From NCBI RefSeq assembly GCF_009846885.1, contig NZ_WUWM01000024.1:52468-116467 (forward strand): DNA of 64,000 nt. Direction: 5' to 3'. Numbering within the stretch: the first letter of the stretch is position 1; the number at the start of each line of letters is the position of its first letter. This stretch comes from Paenibacillus puerhi (lineage in GTDB: Bacteria; Bacillota; Bacilli; Paenibacillales; NBRC-103111). Under the pieces are notes generated by a model, which was not told where the DNA came from, did not search any database, and worked only from the letters and a program-made list of their open reading frames with translations. Positions 9,299 through 17,530 of this stretch are shown here, piece after piece. Made by a program: the position numbers and the translations under genes.

Positions 9299-10055
9299 GA
9301 CATCGAGGGGGGCACAAGCAGGTGCCGGAACACAGGACGACCATCAGGAGTGGCTTGCTCAGATGGAGCGGGAGTCCCGCGCCAAGCAGAAAACGTTCAT
9401 GGACGGCATCGCGTCCAAGCTGAACCGGCCGCGCGTGACGCAGAAGCCGGCACGTCCCGTGAAGGGAGCGCCTGACTTCTGGCAGGCGTTCGAATGGCCG
9501 CTGGAGGAGCGCATCGAGCGCTTTACGGAGAACTTCCGCAGCGTGGGAGGCCACGTGGAGCGGCTCGCCGATATGAGCGGGGTACGCGAATTCATCGCGA
9601 ACAAAGCCCGGGAGATGAGCGCGCGGTATGTGATCCGTCAGAACGAGCCTGAGCTGGAAGCGCTCGGACTGGAGGCGGCGCTGGAGCAGGCGGTCGTGCG
9701 CGTGTGGAATACGGATGAGCAAGAGCAGTGGAAGGCACGCGCGGCGGAGTCTGATTTCGGCGTGGTCCTTGCGGATTATGCCGCTGCATATACAGGCTCG
9801 ATTACGGTGCTATCGTCCAAGGATAAGGGCAGATCGGTCAGCCTGCTGCCGACGGTGCTGTTTGCCATTATTCCGGCGGATCGCTTGAAAACGAGTCTGG
9901 GCGAGATTTTGGTCAACTTCGATGAGGCCGGACAGGGCGGGCTTCCCGCAGGCATCCATTTTATATCCGGACCGAGCCGTTCGGCGGATATTGAGAACGA
10001 TCTGACGATCGGCGTACACGGCCCTGGCGTCGTATATGCGCTGATCGTCGGCTGA
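9291..10055 (+). CDS. lutC: Lactate utilization protein LutC (LUD domain)
   Basis: Third subunit of the lactate oxidation complex. The protein has a charged N-terminal region of about 60 residues followed by a LUD domain (characteristic stretches SITVLSSKDKGRSVSLLP and IHFISGPSRSADIENDLTIG). The ATG at 9291 is chosen because AAGGGAGG lies 8 bases upstream. An in-frame ATG at 9285 is only 2 bases from that site. The reading frame overlaps the end of lutB. No clear terminator follows; the next 300 bases contain the MITE-like element. Confidence 0.94.
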   Translation: MAETSRGAQAGAGTQDDHQEWLAQMERESRAKQKTFMDGIASKLNRPRVTQKPARPVKGAPDFWQAFEWPLEERIERFTENFRSVGGHVERLADMSGVREFIANKAREMSARYVIRQNEPELEALGLEAALEQAVVRVWNTDEQEQWKARAAESDFGVVLADYAAAYTGSITVLSSKDKGRSVSLLPTVLFAIIPADRLKTSLGEILVNFDEAGQGGLPAGIHFISGPSRSADIENDLTIGVHGPGVVYALIVG

Positions 10056-10066
10056 CAGCCGATTCT

Positions 10067-10350
10067 GAGGCTATCGATTCATTGTGGACGGCAGCGCAGT
10101 TAAGTAAAGGCTGATCGTAACGGACACCACAGTCGCTATTTCACAAAAATGGGGCCTGTTCAAATTGTAACGGACGCAGACGACCTTACTTACGTCAAAA
10201 CCGCATAGAATGGGCGGAAATGCACCAAATAGCGTCATCGGAGTCCGTTAGATTTTCAATATCGCGAAAATGCTGCAAATAGAGACTCTGAGGTCCGTTA
10301 GCGAAAGCAGAACGTTTCAACTTAGTTACTCACAATGAATCGACAACCTC
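10067..10350. mobile_element. MITE-like non-coding element with terminal inverted repeats and internal TAACGGAC repeats
   Basis: The lutC to glycosidase gap holds a 284-base symmetric structure. The ends (10067-10086 and 10331-10350) are inverted repeats matching at 17 of 20 positions, including a perfect 13-bp core TCGATTCATTGTG. GATTCT flanks both sides (10061-10066 and 10351-10356), as a 6-bp target duplication would. Inside are four copies of a unit built around TAACGGAC and, in three of them, GCTATTT or its relative CTCTATTT. Two point right (near 10117-10150 and 10166-10200) and two left (near 10218-10255 and 10267-10302), making a long imperfect palindrome. It has no open frame. It could instead be a structured intergenic repeat family not moved by a transposase. 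Confidence 0.65.
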
Positions 10351-10384
10351 GATTCTTTCCGCTAGAGAGGGGATGCGTTAATTC

Positions 10385-11320
10385 ATGAAGGCGCCATTAT
10401 TTCGCGATCCGATCTTCGACGGTGCCGCCGATCCGGTGGTGATCTGGAACCGTCAGGCACAGGAGTGGTGGATGATCTATACGAATCGCAGGGCAACGGC
10501 CGAAGGGCCGAAGTTCGCGTGGGTTCATGGTACGGACCTCGGGGTGGCTTCTTCGCGAGACGGGGGCGCAAGCTGGGTATACCGCGGGACGCTGACGGGT
10601 CTTGAGACGGAGTGGGGACGCAATACGTTCTGGGCGCCCGAGGTGATCTGGCATGAAGGGCTTTATCATATGTATGTCTCCTATATCCAGGGAGTACCGG
10701 ATGACTGGTATGGACATAAGCGGGAGCTGTATCATTATACGAGCTCTGATCTGCTAAACTGGACCTTTGTCTCGAATATAAAGCTCAGCTCGGAGCGGGT
10801 GATCGATGCCTGCATCCATCCGCTGCCGGGCGGCGAGTTCCGCATGTGGTATAAGGATGAGCAGAACCATTCCCATACGTATGCGGCCGATAGCGCTGAC
10901 CTATATACGTGGACGGTAGTGGGACCGGTTATTACCGACCGGGCCCATGAAGGTCCCAACGTCTTCCGGCTGGCGGATAGCTATTGGATGATCGTCGACG
11001 AATGGAGAGGTCAGGGTGTGTATAGATCGGATGATCTGCACAGCTGGGAACGCAATGGCTTGATTCTTGACCAGCCCGGCCGGCGGCCGGATGACGGGAC
11101 GATCGGCCTGCATGCGGACGTTGTCGTGCAGGGAGACCGTGCGTATATTTTCTACTTCACGCATCCGGACCGCGAGCATCACGGTGCAGCCTCGTCTACG
11201 TATGCGGCTCGTCGATCTTCGATTCAGGTGGCGGAGCTGGAGGTTGAACAGGGCAGGCTGGTGTGCGACCGGGACAAGGAGTTTGTGCTGGCGCTTACCG
11301 GAGAAGATGGAATCGGTTAG
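10385..11320 (+). CDS. Five-bladed beta-propeller glycosidase, GH43/GH117-like
   Basis: 311 residues with repeated blades of the five-bladed propeller glycosidases. The N-terminal FDGAADPVVIWN supplies the typical early Asp. WAPEVIWHEGLYHMYVSYIQ is the next blade, and VIDACIHPLPGGEFRMWYKD and HEGPNVFRLADSYWMIVDEW carry acidic residues at the usual catalytic positions. There is no signal peptide, so it acts in the cytoplasm, probably on an imported oligosaccharide. The start ATG follows AGAGAGGGG with a slightly long spacing. It is a single gene behind the MITE-like element and ahead of its own terminator. The exact linkage specificity cannot be assigned from sequence alone; GH43 or GH117 is my best placement. 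Confidence 0.75.
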   Translation: MKAPLFRDPIFDGAADPVVIWNRQAQEWWMIYTNRRATAEGPKFAWVHGTDLGVASSRDGGASWVYRGTLTGLETEWGRNTFWAPEVIWHEGLYHMYVSYIQGVPDDWYGHKRELYHYTSSDLLNWTFVSNIKLSSERVIDACIHPLPGGEFRMWYKDEQNHSHTYAADSADLYTWTVVGPVITDRAHEGPNVFRLADSYWMIVDEWRGQGVYRSDDLHSWERNGLILDQPGRRPDDGTIGLHADVVVQGDRAYIFYFTHPDREHHGAASSTYAARRSSIQVAELEVEQGRLVCDRDKEFVLALTGEDGIG

Positions 11321-11330
11321 GAGCGCAATG

Positions 11331-11370
11331 GCTTTTCCTTTGCCTTCAGGGGCAGAGGAAAGGCTTTTTT
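11331..11370 (+). terminator. Terminator after the glycosidase gene
   Basis: GCTTTTCCTTTGCC (11331-11344) pairs with GGCAGAGGAAAGGC (11351-11364), with one mismatch and a G-T pair, followed by a T6 run. Confidence 0.8.
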
Positions 11371-11389
11371 GCATGCTGTCCACGCTTCA

Positions 11390-11419
11390 TTGTGAAGAAA
11401 AGGATCTCTGGGGTATAAT
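11390..11419 (+). promoter_or_regulatory. SigA-type promoter for the pirin gene
   Basis: TTGTGA (11390-11395), an 18-base spacer and a perfect TATAAT (11414-11419), 45 bases before the pirin start codon. Confidence 0.7.
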
Positions 11420-11464
11420 GTAGATAGGAGAAAGGCTTGATATCCGATTCCCAGGAGGTGCGAG

Positions 11465-12163
11465 ATGATTCACATTATTCCATCTGATGACAGGCCTGTC
11501 GTCGATCTGGGATGGCTGCACAGCAGGCCCAGCTTCTCGTTCGGGGAGTATTACGATCCGGAAAATACGGAATTTAGCGTTATGCGGGTATGTAATGACG
11601 ATGTGCTGGCCGCCGGAAGGGGGTTCGGCCCCCACCCGCACAGCGATATGGAAATCGTAACGATCGTATTGGACGGCGCGGTCAGGCACGAGGATAATCT
11701 GGGCAATAAAGAGGTCGTCGCAGCCGGTCAGGTGCAGCGCATGTCGGCGGGCAGCGGGCTTATTCATGCCGAGTATAATGCTTCGGAGGAGGAGGAGCTC
11801 CGGCTGCTGCAGCTCTGGTTCATGCCGGCCGAGCGCGGGCTGACGCCTTCCTTCGAAACTTGCAGCTACCCGCAGTCCGGGCTGACGAACGCGCTGCTGC
11901 CTGTAGTCTCCCAAGAAGCGGGGGAAGGCATCGCTGGCATTCATCAGGATTTGACGATCTATTTAAGCCGTGTCGAAGCGGGCCAGACGGTCTCCTTCCG
12001 TCAGCAGGAAGGCCGTCGTATCTACGTATACGCCATGGAAGGAAAAGCAGACTTGTCCGGCAAAGCGCTGTCGGCCGGCGATACCGCGCGAATCAGCGGT
12101 CAGCACGAGCTTTCGATCGCAGCGAAGGAAGCCAGCTTCCTTATGCTCATCGATCTGCCCTAA
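11465..12163 (+). CDS. Pirin family protein (YhhW-like cupin)
   Basis: 232-residue bicupin. The N-terminal cupin carries the pirin metal-binding pattern GPHPHSDMEIVT, with further ligands in GSGLIHAEYN. The N-terminal SFSFGEYYDP is typical of the family. Members bind Fe or another divalent metal in the cytoplasm, and some have quercetin 2,3-dioxygenase activity; the physiological role here is unknown. The start ATG follows CCAGGAGGTGCGAG. A small gene begins 13 bases after the stop with its own strong ribosome site, so the two are probably cotranscribed. Confidence 0.9.
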   Translation: MIHIIPSDDRPVVDLGWLHSRPSFSFGEYYDPENTEFSVMRVCNDDVLAAGRGFGPHPHSDMEIVTIVLDGAVRHEDNLGNKEVVAAGQVQRMSAGSGLIHAEYNASEEEELRLLQLWFMPAERGLTPSFETCSYPQSGLTNALLPVVSQEAGEGIAGIHQDLTIYLSRVEAGQTVSFRQQEGRRIYVYAMEGKADLSGKALSAGDTARISGQHELSIAAKEASFLMLIDLP

Positions 12164-12176
12164 GGAGGTTGTGAGG

Positions 12177-12506
12177 ATGAAGGAGACGTTGCTGGTTAAG
12201 CATGCCGTGGGAGGAAGGACGTTTATCGATACGGGCAAGCAACCGCTTGATTATGAAGTGATCCCGGAAGGCGAGGGCTGGAGATTCGTGATCCGGACGC
12301 CTTGGAACGATAAGGTCGAAGAAATCGTAAAGTGGAGAAACGAGCTGAACGTGTTTTTATTCGAGGAGTACTCTGACCGCCCGACGGTAAAAAACTGGTA
12401 TTACATCAAGGATGGCCCGGTGGAGTATGATCAAGAGAACGAACGGTTAACGATCCACGCCCAATCCCGGATCGGATATGTGCCGGATGAATTCACCGTG
12501 CTATAG
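12177..12506 (+). CDS. Conserved hypothetical protein, cotranscribed with pirin
   Basis: 109 residues, soluble, acidic, with no signal peptide or membrane segment. The ATG at 12177 is supported by TAAGGAGGTTGTGAGG immediately upstream. Aromatic-rich strands (WRFVIRTPWNDKVEEIVKW, KNWYYIKDGPVEYD) suggest a small beta-rich fold. I do not recognise a family. It shares the pirin promoter and ends at a strong terminator, so a role linked to pirin is possible but not shown. Confidence 0.8.
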   Translation: MKETLLVKHAVGGRTFIDTGKQPLDYEVIPEGEGWRFVIRTPWNDKVEEIVKWRNELNVFLFEEYSDRPTVKNWYYIKDGPVEYDQENERLTIHAQSRIGYVPDEFTVL

Positions 12507-12520
12507 GAAAAGGGATGCCA

Positions 12521-12552
12521 AACAGGCGCCGCTGAAGCGGCGCCTGTTTTTT
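12521..12552 (+). terminator. Terminator of the pirin operon
   Basis: A GC-rich stem with arms AACAGGCGCCGC and GCGGCGCCTGTT (12521-12548), a tiny loop and a T6 tail. Confidence 0.95.
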
Positions 12553-12640
12553 GCCTGCTGCAGCCAAGCAGCGGGCTAGTAAAATAAAACAAATTATACA
12601 CAAATATTCATTATTTTGCTAAAATATGACTAAATACACC

Positions 12641-12835
12641 TTACCAGGTGCTTTGGGGCTCCTTCTTAGTCCCGGATTTTTCGGAACGGTGAAAAACGGT
12701 TCTAAGAGCAGTCAACTCCCCTTCCGATAATGAAGCGGAAAACGAACTTGCCGAGAAAGCATTCGCGGGATAGCTTGGTTCCTTCAATTGCTGAACGGCA
12801 CGGTGGAGCTGAGGGGACAATTGAATAATGGACAT
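12641..12835 (-). CDS. Possible 64-residue peptide encoded divergently from the ComP-like kinase
   Basis: A leftward frame in the gap before the sensor kinase, with codon use like the neighbouring genes. The peptide has an amphipathic N-terminal helix (LSPQLHRAVQQLKE), a middle FSASSFSASLSEGELTALRT and a polar C-terminus ending in Trp (KKEPQSTW). An extended -10 box (12875-12883) lies on the correct strand about 40 bases upstream; the ribosome site is weak (GCGGTG). Its layout, with an N-terminal Pro-x-Leu helix, then an acidic L-S-x-x-E-L segment and a Trp near the C-terminus, is loosely like ComX pheromone precursors. No comQ is nearby and the direction differs from comQXPA. It could equally be a chance frame. 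Confidence 0.4.
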   Translation of the reverse strand: MSIIQLSPQLHRAVQQLKEPSYPANAFSASSFSASLSEGELTALRTVFHRSEKSGTKKEPQSTW

Positions 12836-12874
12836 ATGGATTCACCGCTTTCTCATAAATGGGTTGCATAGAAA

Positions 12875-12883
12875 ATTATATCA
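12875..12883 (-). promoter_or_regulatory. Extended -10 promoter box reading leftward toward the 64-codon frame
   Basis: On the minus strand the bases read TGATATAAT, a perfect extended -10 element, with no good -35. A transcript would begin about 30 bases before the leftward ATG at 12835. Its position fits a kinase start at 12912 better than one at 12828. Confidence 0.45.
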
Positions 12884-12911
12884 AAAACTGGAGCGAAGAG
12901 GTAGAGCCGAT

Positions 12912-15215
12912 ATGAAAAAAGACTGGTGCCTAGGACTTGGAATCTTAGTTCTTTTCGCTTGTATATTGTGGTGCTTGACGGTTGCTTTTCGATTTCCATA
13001 TCTCGGCTTGTACGTGGATCTCAATGGACAGCGCGAGTGGGAGATTACGGATATCGATAGGCAGGGCAGCGCTTCGAAGTTAAATATCCAGGTCGGGGAT
13101 AAGATCGAGCTGATCGACGGCCGGCCGCCTGGAGATTCGCTTGTTGTTCAGAAGTGGAGAACGGTCGAACAGGCCCGCGAACTCGTCATTACCCGAGATG
13201 GACAGAGACTGTCATTTGCTATCGTAAAGGACGGGATTCTAGCGTATGATGTCGTTCCGCTCATCGGCAGCCTAACCAGCTTATTCATGTCCGCATTGCT
13301 TATAACGAGGGTGAGACAGTCCCCCTCGGCCCGCCTGCTTTCGCTGGTTTTTCTGGCCTGCGGCCTTATATGGGCGAGCCAAGGCGCCTCCGTAAGAGGA
13401 GACGCGCTGGGCAAGTTTTTGATTGCGAATTTTATGATGGCTCTGCAAATCCTTTTTTTGCATTTCCTGCTCGTGTTTTTCAAGGAAAAAGGAAGCTTCT
13501 CTTTGCCGCTGGGATTCATGAAATATTTGTACGCCGTCCTGTTTGCCGGTTTCCTTATCCGGATTTTATACTTTATTCCCCCCTGGGCTTATTTCGCTTA
13601 TTTAACGCATAACCCGCTTACGCTAACTTTTTTTGTATTCGGATTTGTGTTGAATATTTCTTTACTTGGATATCTGTACGTCCGGCACCGGCAAGAAAAA
13701 ACATACTTCGCCTCTATCCTAAGAAGCGTATGGGTCTGCTTGTTCATATCCTTTGCGCCTTTCATTTGTTTCACGGTGCTTCCCAAACTAATTGGCAACG
13801 TTCAAGTGGCACAGTCCGAGTACACGAGCATTTTCATCTTGTTTTTCCCTCTTTGCTTCGCTTACTTAATCATGTCCGATCAGCTTTACGACATAGGTAA
13901 TGTATTGCGGCGCTTGCTGTTCGCCATAGCGATGGCCGTTATTCCGTGCGGCGTGCTTACCGGCTTGTATGCGACGATATTTCCGGATGACCTCCATCTG
14001 CAGCATTTGGTCTTTCTGTTTGCCGCTTCCGTCGGGCTTGTGGCCTTGGTGCTGTATTCGGCCGAGTATTTCACCCCGAGACTAGAGCGGCTTGTGTTTC
14101 CAAGAAGGCATGCCCTTCAAGCTTCGCTGAAAAAAATGTCCCGGCGGCTGGAGCAGATCTCAAGCTTTGGCGAGCTCAAGGATGTCCTGCTGACGGATAT
14201 CGTCTCCACCTTGGAGATTGCCGGGGCAGCCATCGTATTTCAATACCCCGATGCCGTCGAGACGGTAGCGGAGGGAGCGATCGATCCGGGGGAAATCGAG
14301 CAATTGCTCGCATCGTCCGCGCTGATGAATCATCCCGGGTACACTTGTCTGGAAATTAATCGTCACGAGGAATATGCCAGCTACATGATCCTGACAAGAA
14401 AGAAAACGAATATGAGACTCGTCGAGGAGGAGCTGCAATGGCTCCGTCTCATCACGACCTATCTGGCTGTCAGCATGGAGAATCTGCACTTGACCCGGAA
14501 GCTTACGCTCCGGCTGCAGCAGCTTGCTTCGCGGCTTCCGGCCGAGCAGGAGGCGCCGGATATTCAATGGTTCCGCAAGCTGATGTTCGAGCTCCAGGAG
14601 ACGGAGAGGATTCGGATCGCCAGCGATCTGCATGATACCACTATGCAGGACTTGTTTTTTCTCAAACGAAGGTTCGCCGCACTGCTTGAGAAGGTGGCTT
14701 TGAATCCGGACGAACAGGCTCATGTTAACAACATCATCAATTTTGTGGAGCTGATCCATGTCAATCTAAGGCAAAGCTGCTTTGAACTGAACCCTTCTAT
14801 GCTGAACGATATCGGGCTTGTCGCCACCGTCCGGATGTGGCTGGATCAGGAGGCTTATCATAGTCCTTTTCAAATTGAGTTCATCACTGAAAATACCGCT
14901 GTCATCGAGCAGGTGGATATCTTGAAGAAAAAGCATATTTTCAGAATTATTCAGGAATGGCTGAATAACGCGAAGAAGCATTCGCAAGCCTCCCGAGTGA
15001 CCTTCAAAATGGAGGCGGCGGATCACGTATTTTGTTTGCTCTATGAGGACGACGGCGTGGGCTTCGATGACCAGGTAGTAGAGCCAAGGGAGCATAACCG
15101 CTCGGGGATCGGGATGGAGCAGTTGAAGGGCCGGGTACATTTCCTGCACGGAAAAATGGAACTGAAGGCCTCCCCGGGGGAAGGGGTTAAATACCGGGTA
15201 ACTCTCCCTGTGTAA
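12912..15215 (+). CDS. ComP-like membrane sensor histidine kinase with extracytoplasmic PDZ-like domain
   Basis: 767 residues from ATG 12912, close to Bacillus ComP in length and layout. After the first membrane segment comes a PDZ-like domain (GSASKLNIQVGDKIELIDGR). About eight further membrane segments follow, then a linker with ERLVFPRR, a GAF-like region and a HisKA_3 kinase core. His574 is in ASDLHDTTMQDLFFLKRR, and the ATPase part shows EWLNNAKKHSQ and YEDDGVGFDD. The stretch WFRKLMFELQ also resembles ComP. An upstream in-frame ATG at 12828 with GAGGGG before it would add 28 residues. I prefer 12912 (AGAGGTAGAG upstream) for its ComP-like MKK-membrane start. No response regulator gene is adjacent. 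The signal is unknown. Confidence 0.88.
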   Translation: MKKDWCLGLGILVLFACILWCLTVAFRFPYLGLYVDLNGQREWEITDIDRQGSASKLNIQVGDKIELIDGRPPGDSLVVQKWRTVEQARELVITRDGQRLSFAIVKDGILAYDVVPLIGSLTSLFMSALLITRVRQSPSARLLSLVFLACGLIWASQGASVRGDALGKFLIANFMMALQILFLHFLLVFFKEKGSFSLPLGFMKYLYAVLFAGFLIRILYFIPPWAYFAYLTHNPLTLTFFVFGFVLNISLLGYLYVRHRQEKTYFASILRSVWVCLFISFAPFICFTVLPKLIGNVQVAQSEYTSIFILFFPLCFAYLIMSDQLYDIGNVLRRLLFAIAMAVIPCGVLTGLYATIFPDDLHLQHLVFLFAASVGLVALVLYSAEYFTPRLERLVFPRRHALQASLKKMSRRLEQISSFGELKDVLLTDIVSTLEIAGAAIVFQYPDAVETVAEGAIDPGEIEQLLASSALMNHPGYTCLEINRHEEYASYMILTRKKTNMRLVEEELQWLRLITTYLAVSMENLHLTRKLTLRLQQLASRLPAEQEAPDIQWFRKLMFELQETERIRIASDLHDTTMQDLFFLKRRFAALLEKVALNPDEQAHVNNIINFVELIHVNLRQSCFELNPSMLNDIGLVATVRMWLDQEAYHSPFQIEFITENTAVIEQVDILKKKHIFRIIQEWLNNAKKHSQASRVTFKMEAADHVFCLLYEDDGVGFDDQVVEPREHNRSGIGMEQLKGRVHFLHGKMELKASPGEGVKYRVTLPV

Positions 15216-15309
15216 GACTTAAGGCGAAAGCAAAGGATGCAGCAGCGCGCATGCGGAAATGAAGGCAGACACCTTGTCCGAAGCCGGCAATAGGATAATA
15301 GGAGGAAGG

Positions 15310-15334
15310 ACCGCTCGCAAGGAGCGGTTTTTTG
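15310..15334 (+). terminator. Terminator downstream of the sensor kinase
   Basis: ACCGCTC (15310-15316), loop GCAAG, GAGCGGT (15322-15328), then T5. It lies about 95 bases after the kinase stop. Confidence 0.8.
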
Positions 15335-15399
15335 CTGGAGAGCCAGGTGTCAGAGACGTTTCTGCTCGGATGTTTGTTAACAAAAGTAAAAATAATTGG

Positions 15400-15428
15400 T
15401 TGCATTTGTAAAGAATGGTGACTATTAT
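15400..15428 (+). promoter_or_regulatory. SigA-type promoter for the Xre regulator gene
   Basis: TTGCAT (15400-15405), a 17-base spacer and TATTAT (15423-15428), about 40 bases before the GTG start. Confidence 0.75.
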
Positions 15429-15470
15429 ACATAATAACACCAAGAAAAGGGAGAGTTTGGGGGAGATGGC

Positions 15471-15677
15471 GTGCGAATTATTGCCAAGCCGAAAGCGGTG
15501 ACGAAGGCGCGGATCGTGAAGGGCATGACGCAGCGGGAATTGGCCGACAGTACCGGGATCAGTTATGCATACATCAGCTTGCTGGAGAGATCGCTGAAAA
15601 CGATCGGACCGGGAACCGCCAAGAGGCTGGCCGAGGTATTGGAGAGGCCGTTCGATGAACTGTTCGAGCTGCAGTAG
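15471..15677 (+). CDS. Small Xre-family (Cro/CI-like) helix-turn-helix regulator
   Basis: 68 residues that are almost entirely one HTH_3 domain: MTQRELADSTGISYAYISLL forms the helix-turn-helix, and RPFDELFEL is the usual C-terminal helix. The GTG start is supported by GGGGGAGATGGC upstream and a clear promoter. With no sensor or oligomerisation domain it probably works as a dimeric DNA-binding switch. The target is unknown; the downstream MATE gene, about 100 bases away on the same strand, is a candidate. It resembles stand-alone Xre proteins common in Bacillales. Confidence 0.88.
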   Translation: MRIIAKPKAVTKARIVKGMTQRELADSTGISYAYISLLERSLKTIGPGTAKRLAEVLERPFDELFELQ

Positions 15678-15773
15678 GTTCATCTAATATTTACCTTCTG
15701 TACGTCCAGCCTCAGGTGTATGATAATAGGGAGGATGTGGATTTAGAGACAGAAGGAGAAACCGACTCGAGAC

Positions 15774-17180
15774 ATGAACAACTTACAGACAGAAACCTCT
15801 CCGGCTTGGAAGAAGCTGAGCCTGCTGGCCGTTACATGGCCTATCTTTGTTGATTCTCTGCTGCGCATGATGCTTGGTACGGCTGATGTATTCATGCTCA
15901 GCCGCATATCCGACCAGGTGGCCGGCTCCATCGGGCTTGCCAATGAAATGATCGTTTTCTGCATTTTGATGTTCGGCTTTGTCGGCATCGGAACGAGTGT
16001 CGCGGTCACTCAATATTTGGGTGCGGGCAGACCCGAGACGGCTACCCGGATTGCGGCCGTAGCCATTACGATGAATCTGCTGTTCGGCATCCTGTTAAGC
16101 CTTGCGCTCGTGCTCTTCAGCCGTCCGCTGCTGGAGCTGATGCATCTGGACCCGTCGATGCTCCAATTGGCCGACCGTTATCTCAAGCTGATCGGAGGCT
16201 TTATCTGGGTCGAGGCCTTGTCCTATGCGATATCCTCCGTCATTCGGGCGAACGGCCAATCCCGCGACGTCATGTTTGTCACGCTTGGGGTAAACGTCCT
16301 GCATATTATCGGCAACTATTTGCTTATTTTCGGTCATATGGGCTTTCCGGAATGGGGCGTTACCGGAGCCGCCGTATCTACGGTAGGGAGCCGTTTGCTC
16401 GGCCTGATCGTCCTTATCGTCCTGCTTTACCGGCGAATGCCGGTGCCTATCCGACTCCGCGATTATGTCACCTTCGATAAGTTGCATGTCCGGCAGATTC
16501 TCGGTATCGGGCTGCCGTCAGCCGGCGAACATCTATCGTGGCAATCGCAATATATGATGATCATGGTGTTTATTACGAGGATCGGGCAGGAAGCGCTCAG
16601 CGCGCATGTGTATGTCTATAATATCAGCATGTATTTCATGGCGCTCGCCGCCGCTATCGGTATGGGTACGGAGATCGTAATCGGCCATATGATCGGAGCG
16701 GGAGAATTGAAGCCCGCGTACCGCAGGCTGATGAAAAGCTTGCGTATCAGTCTCGTGCTGACCTTCGTCATTGTATGTATCGCGGCGTTGTTTCGCGAAC
16801 GACTGATGGGCCTGTTCACCGATAATCCCGAGATTATTGCCATGGGGGCCGGCATTTTGCTGCTTTCCGTTATTTTGGAGCCGGGCCGGACGTTCAACCT
16901 GGTCGTGATCAACTCGCTCCGGGCGGCGGGGGATGCCCGTTTTCCTGTACTCATGGGTGTATTATCCATGTGGGGCATTTGCGTGCCGCTGTCCTACTTC
17001 CTCGGCATTCATCAGGAGATGGGTCTGATCGGGGTCTGGATAGCCTTCACCGTCGACGAATGGCTTCGCGGATTAATCATGCTGCTCCGCTGGCGCAGCC
17101 GCGCCTGGGAGCGCAAGGTATTGGTGAAGCCTGCCGCGTCCTCAGGCGTTATCGGACAGGACGCTCCTATGGCGGGATGA
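15774..17180 (+). CDS. MATE family multidrug/sodium antiporter
   Basis: 468 residues with twelve predicted membrane segments arranged as two MatE halves, as in NorM-type drug exporters. Characteristic stretches are WPIFVDSLLRMMLGTADVFM in helix 1 and MGTEIVIGHMIGAGELKPAY in the second half. The start ATG has AAGGAG 15 bases away, a longer gap than usual, but no better in-frame start exists. It probably exports cationic or aromatic compounds in exchange for Na+ or H+. The gene stands alone, between the small Xre regulator and the iron importer. Confidence 0.92.
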   Translation: MNNLQTETSPAWKKLSLLAVTWPIFVDSLLRMMLGTADVFMLSRISDQVAGSIGLANEMIVFCILMFGFVGIGTSVAVTQYLGAGRPETATRIAAVAITMNLLFGILLSLALVLFSRPLLELMHLDPSMLQLADRYLKLIGGFIWVEALSYAISSVIRANGQSRDVMFVTLGVNVLHIIGNYLLIFGHMGFPEWGVTGAAVSTVGSRLLGLIVLIVLLYRRMPVPIRLRDYVTFDKLHVRQILGIGLPSAGEHLSWQSQYMMIMVFITRIGQEALSAHVYVYNISMYFMALAAAIGMGTEIVIGHMIGAGELKPAYRRLMKSLRISLVLTFVIVCIAALFRERLMGLFTDNPEIIAMGAGILLLSVILEPGRTFNLVVINSLRAAGDARFPVLMGVLSMWGICVPLSYFLGIHQEMGLIGVWIAFTVDEWLRGLIMLLRWRSRAWERKVLVKPAASSGVIGQDAPMAG

Positions 17181-17450
17181 TGCCCATGTCTCCCGTTCGG
17201 ATACAGATAGCCCCAACATGTTAGCCTGGAATACGTACGTGCGTACCCTACGCAGCCGGCAGCGGAACTTCATGGCGTGCCTCGCGGACTCCAAGCCTAT
17301 ACGGCCAAAGTCGCGGGATATCGCAGCGAGGTTCCGCTGTTTGCGTTGCACGCCGATCCCTTTGTAGAAATCGCATCTGAAGAAAAGTCCATCCGGCGAA
17401 ACAGGAAAGTCCATTCAAGTAACTGAAAAATAAGGTAGGATAGACTTCGG

Positions 17451-17465
17451 TGATAATGATTATCA
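17451..17465 (+). promoter_or_regulatory. Fur box controlling the siderophore importer
   Basis: TGATAATGATTATCA is a perfect 7-1-7 inverted repeat, the Bacillus Fur consensus. It lies 66-80 bases before the ATG of the first permease gene and just after a plausible -10 (TAGGAT at 17436-17441). This predicts repression by Fe-loaded Fur. Confidence 0.92.
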
Positions 17466-17530
17466 GTTTCGATGAGGAAGAGCGTTCTGCTCTCCGATAC
17501 CTCGGGCTAAAGGATGCGTTACAGACCGTT

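Noticed and set aside
12828..12911. ATG 12828 as the start of the ComP-like kinase
   Set aside because: It would add 28 residues unlike ComP and overlap a leftward extended -10 box. ATG 12912 gives the expected MKK-membrane N-terminus. It is kept as an alternative because GAGGGG precedes it.
17211..17426. A 71-codon open frame (plus strand) between the MATE gene and the Fur box
   Set aside because: Codon use looks natural, but it has no ATG, no ribosome site and no recognisable family. It may be a gene remnant, but support is too thin to list.
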